From NCBI GenBank assembly GCA_012932295.1, contig JAAONU010000016.1, positions 16,459,530 through 16,523,529 on the forward strand: a stretch of 64,000 bases of DNA, read 5' to 3'. Of this stretch, positions 56,686 through 64,000 are shown in pieces. Position 1 is the first letter of the stretch, and each line of letters begins with the position of its first letter. The DNA comes from Cyclina sinensis (Eukaryota; Mollusca; Bivalvia; Venerida; Veneridae). The notes below the pieces were generated by a model. The model made no database searches. It saw nothing but the letters and a program-made list of their open reading frames with translations, and was not told the origin of the DNA. The position numbers were made by a program, and so were the translations under genes.

Positions 56686-57718
56686 CTATAATAGTCAAGT
56701 AGCTGTTAGGAAACCTGTATGTTAGGAAAACTGTTAGAAACCTGTATGTATTGAAGTGTAAAAAAATCATCAGTACATGGTACATTCCTGCTTTTTAGCT
56801 CGACTTTTTTTTAAAAGAAAATCGAGTTATTGTCATAGTCATTGTGTCGTTGCCGTTGCCGTTCCCGTCCGAAAATTTTAACATTGATCATAATTTTTTT
56901 ATTCCTTCATGGATTATCTTCATACTTGGACACAACAACCCTTTGGACAAGACCTTCAAGATGACCAGACTAAACTTGACCTTGACTCTTAAATGACCTT
57001 CATATTCAAGGTCAAAATATTGAATTTTTCTAAAATTGGCCATAACTTTATTATTAGTAGGTGGTTTCTCTTAATTCTTGGACACAACAACCCTTTGGAG
57101 AAGACCTTCAAGCTGACCAGACTAAACTTGACCTTGACTCATAAATGACCTTCATATTCAAGGTCAAAATATTGAATTTTGCTTAAATTGACCATAACAT
57201 TAGTATTTATGGTTGGATTTGATTTATACTTGGACAAAACAACACTTATGACAAAACCGACATGTTGAATAACTCAGATTTGACCATGACCTTAAAATTA
57301 CCTTGACCATCAAGGTCAGATGATTGAATTTTGCTTGAATTGTCATAACTCTCTCATTTATTTATAGATTTAACTCAAACTTGGACTAAACAACAGTTGT
57401 GACAAATCCCACATTAAATTATTTAAAGCTTGACCTTGACCTTTAAATGACCTTGACAGTCAAGGTCAAATCATTGAATTTTCTTAAAACTGGCCATAAC
57501 TTGGCCATGTAATTTATGGTTGGATTTGAATCAGACTTAGACGAAACAACACTTTTTGGTTTCGATTTCAAAAATGTCATCGCATGATCTATATTTTGAC
57601 CTATTGACCTATTTCTGGTTTTGAGCTACAGCAATGAAATTTGTACTGTGTGCACAGTTTTTATTTCGATTTCAAAAATGTCATGGCATGACCTATATTT
57701 TTGACCTACTGTCCTACT

Positions 57719-58649
57719 TTTTAGCTCACCTGAAAATCTTCTTACTGGAAACCTCAATGCTTACAGCTTAGATATTTGGTATGCAGCATTGTCAAGTGGA
57801 TGTCTACCAAGTTTGTTCAAATTATGTCCCCTGGGTCAAAATTAGCCACGCCCCAGGGTTCTCTTGGTTTACCTATAGTTATATAGGAAAAACATGAAAA
57901 ATCATTTTTCTTCCAAACTAATAGGACTAGACCTTAGATATTTAGTCTGGAGTATTGTGTTGAGAACCTTTACCAGTATTGTTTATATGTTGGCCCCAGG
58001 GTCAAAATTGGCCCTGCCCCAGGGGCCCTTAATATGTAAAAAAGGCAATCTTTAAAAATCTTCTTACTGGAAACCTCAATGCCTACAGCTTAGATATTTG
58101 GTATGCAGCATTGTCTAGTGAACCTCTACCTAGTTTAATTTAAAAAATGTCCCCGGGGTCACTATTGGCCCTGCCCGAGGGGTCACAAGTTTTAAATAGC
58201 AGTATAGAAGAAAATCTTTAAAAATCTTCTTGTCTAAAACCACAAGGCCTAGAATTTTATAATTTGGCATGAAGCAAGCTTTATCAAGCTTTTTGAAATT
58301 ATTAGATTAGGTTAAAGGTCACGGAGGCTAAAAATAGATTTATCTACTGTACCTCATAGAGCCTTCATTTATAGACCAATATCTTTGATATTTAGTATAT
58401 AGGTTCCTTGCATGGACGTCTACCTATGGGTAGGGTTTGAGGTCACTGGGTCAAGGTCAAGGTCACCATAGCTTATGATAGATATTTCTACTTTCTGTCA
58501 TAGAGCCTTTATTTAATGACTGATATTTTACATATTTGGTTTTTAGGCACTTACATATTTTCAATTAAACAATGAAATACTGCTTAACAGCAAACCTACA
58601 GCCAAAGTACTCAGGTGAGCGATCCAGGGCCATCATGGCCCTCTTGTTT
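57719..58649 (+). mobile_element. AGCTCACCTGAG-family element, shortened copy
   Basis: It begins TTTTTAGCTCACCTGAAAATC without the usual hairpin. It carries core units very similar to 6500-7200 in copy 1 and ends GTGAGCGATCCAGGGCC, ATCATGGCCC, TCTTGTT. Whole paragraphs (for example the ACCTCATAGAGCCTTCATTT region) match copy 1 almost letter for letter, so the two share a recent source. Confidence 0.8.
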
Positions 58650-60185
58650 GTTTTTTAGCTACAGCAATGAAATTTTGACCATGTGCACAGTTTTTCGTTT
58701 CAATTTTAGAAATGTCATAGCATGACCTATATGTTTGACCTACTGACCTACTTTTTGTTTTTGGAGCTGTGGCAATGAAATTGAGCAATGTACACAGTTT
58801 ATTGTTCCACTTTCAAAAATGTCATAGTATGACCTATATTTTTGACCTACTGACCTTAATTTTTGTTTTTTAGCTACAGCAATGAAATTTGGACCTTGTG
58901 CACAGTTTTCTTTCCGATTTCAAAAATGTCATTGCATGACCTATTTTTTTGACCTACTGACCTACTTTTTGTTTTTGGAGCTATGGCAATGAAATTTGGA
59001 CCATGTACACAGTTTTTTGTTCCAATTTCAAAAACGTCGTACATGTAGAATGACCTATATTTTTGACCTGCTGACCTACTTTTTTGTATTTAAGCTACAG
59101 CAATGAAATTTTGACCATGTGCACAGTTTTTCGTTCCGACTTCAAAAATGTCATCGCATGACCTATATTTTTGACCTACTGACCTACTTTTTGTTTTTGG
59201 AGCTGTGGCAATGAAATTTGGACCGTGTGCACAGTTTTTTGTTTCGAATTCAAAAACATCATGGCATGACCTATATTTTTGACCTACTGATCTTCTTTTT
59301 TGGTTTTTAGCTACAGCAATGAAATTTGGACCGTGTGCACAGTTTCTCGTTTAGAATTCAAAAATGTCATGGTATGACCTATATTTTTGACCTACTGACC
59401 TACTTTTTGTTTTTGGAGCTATGGCAATGAAATTTGGACCATGTACACAGTTTATTGTTCCACTTTCAAAAATGTCATAGTATGACCTATATTTTTGACC
59501 TACTGACCTAAATTTTTGTTTTTAGCTACAGCAATGAAATTTGGACCTTAAGCACAGTTTTTCTTTCCGATTTCAAAAATGTCATTGCATGACCTATTTT
59601 TTTGACCTACTGACCTACTTTTTTGTTTTTGGAGCTATGGCAATGAAATTTGGACCATGTACACAGTTTTTTGTTTCAATTTCAAAAACGTCATACATGT
59701 AGAATGACCTATATTTTTGACCTGCTGACCTACTTTTATGTATTTTAGCTACAGCAATGAAAATTGGACCATGTGCACAGTTTTTCGTTCCGACTTCAGA
59801 AATGTCATCGCATGACCTATATTTTTGACCTACTGACCTACTTTTTGTTTTTGGAGCTATGGCAATGAAATTTGGACCATGTATACAGTTTTTGTTCAGA
59901 TTTCAAAAACGTAATAGCATGACCTATATTTTTGACCTACTGACCTACTTTTTTGTTTTAAAGTGACGGCAATGAAATTTGGACTGTGTGTACAGCTTTT
60001 CGTTTTGATTTCAAAAATGTCATCTCATGACCTATATTTTGACCTACTGACCTCCTTTTTGTTTTTGGAGCTATGGCAATGAAATTGCATTGGTCCATTT
60101 CTGTGATATGCATCATTACATTCATAAAGATTTCTTTCATCTTTGAACCCAGGTTAGTGCTTTAGGGCCATTGGCTCTCTTGTTT
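58650..60185 (+). repeat. Tandem array of about 14 units of roughly 110 bp
   Basis: The unit is TATTTTTGACCTACTGACCT, then TTTTGTTTTTGGAGCTATGG, CAATGAAATTTGGACCATG and a CACAGTTTTT..TTTCAAAAATGTCAT part. The units alternate two variants (AGCTACAGCAATG and GGAGCTATGGCAATG). The same unit is at 8800-9370 and 57555-57718. The end TTTAGGGCCATTGGCTCTCT-TGTT at 60183 matches the tail at 9412. Confidence 0.8.
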
Positions 60186-60830
60186 ATTAATACTTGGACA
60201 AAACAAGGCTTATGACAAAACCTACATGTTAAATTATTCATGTATGACCTTATCCTTTAAATGACCTTTACAGTCAAATTTCTAATTATTGCATTTTGCT
60301 AAAATGGCCAAACTTCTGGTTTTATGGACGGATTTGATCTATACAGGGACAAAACAACACTGAGAATAAAAGAAACGTGTTAAACAATTCAAGCATTACC
60401 TTGACCTTTAAATGACCTTGACATTACTTAACTTGGCTATATCTTTGTTGTAAATGGATGTAGTGTCTTCATGCTTGGACATAACTACTTTTTAGACAAT
60501 ACCTCCAGAGAAAGTTAAACTGAACTTGACCTAGACCTTTAAGGTCAAATTTCTAAATGTTGCTAAAATTGGCCATAACTTTGTTATGTATAATTATATT
60601 TCCAAATGATGTTTCATTTGAAATCCCTTCACCACAATGTGCTTCCTCTGATGTGTTTGCCTTTGGAAATAGAAAAAAGTCGAGCATGGCCCCCGCTTGC
60701 AGTGGCTCTTGTTTAACAGTTAGGTATTTGATATAGTATGTGATATATTTTCAAGCATTACATTTGTATGTATTAAAGTTTGTACATAAATTTTCACTTT
60801 CCTTTGTATGGTGGCTGATTTCTGCCATTT

Positions 60831-61311
60831 CGTGTCTTCGTCCCTAAAAAGTCGAAGTCGAAGACACGATAATATGCTCAATTATCGTGTTTTCGCCTTC
60901 GACTTTTGAGGGCGCCGACACAAAGACACCATACATTTTACGCGAAATAACGATATTTTGACAGGCGAAGATACGAGATTTACTTCTGTAGAAATATCGT
61001 GTCGGTGGGTATGAATCTTCGTATCGGTGCCCTATATTCTTCGTGTCTTCGCCCCGAAAGTCGAAGACACGAAGACACGATAATTGGCCAATTTATCGAG
61101 TCTTCGTGTCTTCGTGTCTTCGCCCCGAAGGTCGAAGACACGATATTGAACAATGTTTCGTGTCTTCGTGTCATCGCCCCGAAGTCGAAGACACGAAGAC
61201 ACGATAATTGGCCAATTTATCAAGTCTTCGAGTCTTCGCCCCGAAGGTAAAAGACACGAAGACACGATATTGAACAATGTTTCGTGTCGTCGAGTCTTCG
61301 CCTTCCGGTAT
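60831..61311. repeat. Hairpin-rich GTGTCTTCG palindromic array
   Basis: GTGTCTTCG and its complement CGAAGACAC occur many times in both orientations. They form a chain of potential hairpins with GCCCCGAAG loops, separated by AATTGGCCAATTTATC or ATATTGAACAATG spacers. Open frames on both strands (60980-61334) come from the array and read as repeats of TRRHED-like peptides. No gene. Confidence 0.75.
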
Positions 61312-61374
61312 ACATGCGCAAAACAATTACACATATGCTGACTTTAAGTAAACAATATAGCCTATTTCGCGAAA

Positions 61375-61965
61375 TGGACTTTTCGACATTTAATTTCACA
61401 ATTATGACTTTGTCATATAGGCTTTGGACTTCATCCTGAATCTCAATTTGAAGTTTCAAAGTGAAAGCTGTCTGTTGTGGAGATAGGATTTTTTTAAGTT
61501 CAAAAAAGTACGTAATTCAGTCAAATGTAAGCAGATTTATTGGCCTTTGTCATATAATCTTGGGACTTCATCATGAATCTCAGTTTGAAGTTTCAAAGTG
61601 ATAGCTGTCTTTGTAAGGAAGTTTGGATACTGCATGCAAAACTTTAATCTGGATTTTCCAAGTCCCAAAAGGGGCATAATTCAGCCAAAATACAAAACAG
61701 CGTTATGGGCCTTTGTAATATTGGCTTGGATTTTCATCCTTAATATTTGTTTGAAGTTTCATATAATACACTATTCTAGTTTTGAGGATAGGATACTGCA
61801 CTTAAAAACTTAAATTTGTGTAAGAATTTATAAGTTGAAAAAGGGCCATAATTCTGTCAAAATAAGATCAAGAGTTATTGGACTTGATTCTATGACATTG
61901 TGGAATGCTCCTTAATTTGTTTGAGAAGTTTCAGCTTAATACCTGAAGTAGTATTAAAGATATGA
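61375..61965 (+). repeat. Diverged tandem repeats
   Basis: Three to four diverged units of about 145-150 bp with GGACTTCATCCTGAATCTCA, AGTTTGAAGTTTCAAAGTGA and GCCTTTGTCATAT. No head or tail seen. Confidence 0.55.
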
Positions 61966-62005
61966 CATATAATGTGGTTGGAGTTATTTCTCTTTATTAA
62001 TTTGA

Positions 62006-62298
62006 CAGCCCGCCCGCTTAGGTCAATAGGGAGAGTGTTAGATCTACGGATCTCAGGGTCGCGGGTTCGATCCTCGGGCGCGGCGTATGTTCTCTGTGAC
62101 GATTTGATAGTAACCATTGTGTCTCACATCATTTGTCCTCAACCTCTGAGTCATGTGGAGAAGTTGCAGTTACTTGCGGAGAACAGGGTAAGTACTGGTA
62201 CAGAATCCAGGAAAGCTGGTTAGGTTAACTGCCCACCGTTACATGACTGAAATACTGTTGAAAAAACGGCGTTAAACACGAAAACAAACAAACAAACA
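62006..62298 (+). mobile_element. tRNA-derived SINE with AAAC tail
   Basis: The head GCCCGCCCGCTTAGGTCAAT with A-box-like AGGGAGAGTG and the strong B box GGGTTCGATCC is followed by a body ending CCAGGAAAGCTGGTTAGGTT and GAAAAAACGGCGTTAAACAC. A simple tail of AAAC repeats runs to 62298. The same family lies on the opposite strand at 32725-33008. Confidence 0.8.
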
Positions 62299-62349
62299 AA
62301 TTATTAATTTGAAAAAGACAACATCCTTGATTCCTTTATTTATATCATT

Positions 62350-62708
62350 ATACCCCGACAAATAAAGTTTAAGTGGGTATATAGGAGTAATGTCCCCTTT
62401 TACTTCTATTTTTAATAAAAAAAAATGGTTTCCCCAACAATAACTCTGTAAGGTGGTAATGGATTTTAATGTTGCCCCTTTTCGTGTCCAATTACAAAAA
62501 CATGGCTTGTGGATCATAACTCATGAACAACCTGATGTATTGAAATAATTTTTAAACACAAATATAATAACATAAAATACAGGTGAAGTTCAATTTTGGG
62601 TATATACCACTTAATTTTCAAAGAGTTATAGTCTCTTTGCAAAGATCATGGTTTTGTTACGAAAACTCATGAATGAGTTGACGGATTGAATGATTTTACT
62701 TACACATT
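62350..62708 (+). repeat. ATACCCCGAC-family tandem-core element, truncated
   Basis: The hairpin head TATACCCCGACAAATAAAG pairs with AAGTGGGTATATAGG. It is followed by one to two units with ACTCATGAACAACCTGATG and ACTCATGAATGAGTTGACGG. The right end is cut by the MITE at 62709. Confidence 0.55.
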
Positions 62709-63175
62709 ATCACTGTTGTACAGCGTTCACCGGAAATAGCCCATCAAAATGTCTAAAACGAAAGTAAAATCGCCGATGTGGAGTTCACCCAAGGTAATGT
62801 TTCAGCTTATTTCTCAATCATATCTTTATCGATTTCTCCAAACTAAACAATATTGTGAAGCTAAATATGTCTGGTTTTAGACCAGTACTTGCTTTTTTCT
62901 GCAAGTTGGGTATTTTTGGAGTAATTGGCGATAAATTGTAGCCTTGTTGTTGACTTTTGCGAACAATGTTGATCTTTTCCACTAAATCAAACCCAAAACG
63001 CATTTGCTGTGTCAAAATCCATCTTGATTTATCAAATACAGACTTTCCTCCACTTGTATTAGAGCGGCCATTCACCAACTCGAGCTACTTTTTACAAAAT
63101 TTGCGAAAAACGGTCATGCCTTTCGTTTTAGACATTTTGATGGGCTATTTCCGGTGAACGCTGTACAACAGTGAT
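62709..63175. mobile_element. MITE or foldback element with perfect 56-bp inverted ends
   Basis: 62709-62764 and 63120-63175 are exact inverted copies (56 of 56 by eye), starting ATCACTGTTGTACAGCG and ending AAAACGAAAG. The 355-bp interior is unique. The perfect match implies a young insertion or recent conversion. Each inverted end contains an ATG followed by SKTK codons. On the minus strand the interior holds an 86-codon frame (62818-63078) rich in Lys, Ser and Gln that I do not recognise. No clear target duplication was found. Confidence 0.75.
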
Positions 63176-64000
63176 TATTTAGGATCACAAGCATTAGCAT
63201 TTCCAAAAATGCTTGAAATCGCCTTTCAGCCATGCATTTCGTCTTATCCATAGATGAATGTATTTCATGTTCTTCATTCATTAATTATATAATCTTACAA
63301 CATGCTTTGCACTGAAAAGCGAAGTTATATTTGATAATTTTCACACAGAAATTATAAAGTAGATGAAATATACATTGTAATGTTTATTGTAGCTGGACTA
63401 TTGTTGAAAGCGGACGATTTGGTTTCTTTATGAAAACATCCCAATATCTTTATACATCATGTTAAAATTTGCAGCATTAAAACCTTGTAAATATTGCTTT
63501 GTTGTAAACCAGTCTACGCATAATTAATTGACTATTTGCGTAGTTTTTCTTAAAATACATGTACTTTATATCAATCTTATTCTAAATATCTCATTTTGTC
63601 ATTCTCTATTGGAATTTATATTAATTTCATGGGTGTTAGTAAAATTGGCCCAAATTCTAGTTAAACTTTTGATTAATTTGGCTACTCTTTTTATGACAAT
63701 AATTTTATTACTACTTTCTTTTTACTGTTTAAAAACTGTACATAAGGAATAGTTTTAAATAGAAATTTGTAAGATTTTGTTTGTTGATTTATAATTAATA
63801 TGTCTTGTAATTCGGTTACTGTTTTATATGTTTTAATTGTCTTGTAAATTTCATTTGTTCTATATGTTGTATACATGGATGAGAAAGAAATAAACTTTAT
63901 ATATATATAATGTACGTACTTTGTATATTGTTTTAGAAATAAATATTTACATTTGCCATATTACTTACTGTATGAAAAATTGACGTTCATTTTGTATGAA
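63176..64000. other. AT-rich right end, no feature recognised
   Basis: No exon, RNA or clear repeat. There is a short AT dinucleotide run near 63898-63911. It could still be intron of the macrodomain gene. Confidence 0.45.

Larger units (their letters stand above)
56798..60713 (+). mobile_element. AGCTCGAC-family tandem-core element with nested elements
   Basis: The hairpin head AGCTCGACTTTTTTTT pairs with AAAATCGAGTTATTG and is followed by TTGCCGTTGCCGTTCCCGTC. Its own core (GGACACAACAACCCTTTGG, TTGACCTTGACTC) is at 56860-57550 and 60190-60600. The tail AAGTCGAGCATGGCCCCC, GCTTGCAGTGG and CTCTTGTT ends at 60713. The interruption 57555-60185 is formed by the AGCTCACCTGAG element and the 110-bp array. 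Confidence 0.7.

Noticed and set aside
60980..61459. Several basic frames on both strands (TRRHED-like repeats)
   Set aside because: They are produced by the GTGTCTTCG palindromic array and exist on both strands at once.
56286..64000. WWE or PARP catalytic exons after macro E
   Set aside because: I looked for in-frame exons with family motifs and found none; they may lie beyond the window.

Overview
This is eukaryotic, AT-rich, intron-rich DNA. It most likely comes from a marine bivalve mollusc. That inference rests on the gene type, on tRNA-derived SINEs, and above all on the many interspersed elements that have a hairpin head, GTCCGTCC runs, a tandem core of roughly 110-160 bp and a 3' hairpin ending in CTTGTT or CTAGTT. 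The species cannot be fixed from the window. Nothing prokaryotic is present (no operons, CRISPR or IS elements).

One host gene is visible. It lies on the + strand and runs from about 13124 (or an acceptor at 13184/13185) to at least 56040, and probably to 56285. Its 12-13 short exons are spread over 43 kb. Working by hand with splice sites and phases, I could join all the exons into one open frame of about 1587 codons. The product resembles PARP14-type proteins: KH-like modules at the N-terminus, then a chain of macrodomains (ADP-ribose-binding folds). I count one fairly canonical macrodomain (exons 2-4) and four degenerate ones. The WWE and ART/PARP catalytic domains of complete PARP14 proteins are not in the window. 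They either lie past 64000 or are absent.

Layout: 1-2735 is the interior of a decayed Ty3/gypsy retrotransposon (- strand, open at the left edge). 2736-13123 is repeats, including nested tandem-core elements (4958-9842) and a MITE built of GGACAAAATCCCC iterons (11129-11785). Exon 1 starts at 13124. Intron 1 carries a 4.2-kb inverted-repeat element (15289-19516) whose arms are 21-bp repeats encoding leucine-led heptads, with open frames up to 557 codons. Intron 2 carries nested elements (20644-25765). Intron 3 carries a pogo-like MITE (27369-28511). Introns 4-9 are again mostly tandem-core elements plus SINEs. After exon 12, a large nested element (56798-60713), a hairpin-rich GTGTCTTCG array, a SINE and a young 56-bp-TIR MITE fill the window to the AT-rich right end.

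All exon boundaries are read by eye from consensus sites and phase. No alignment, RNA or database search was available.
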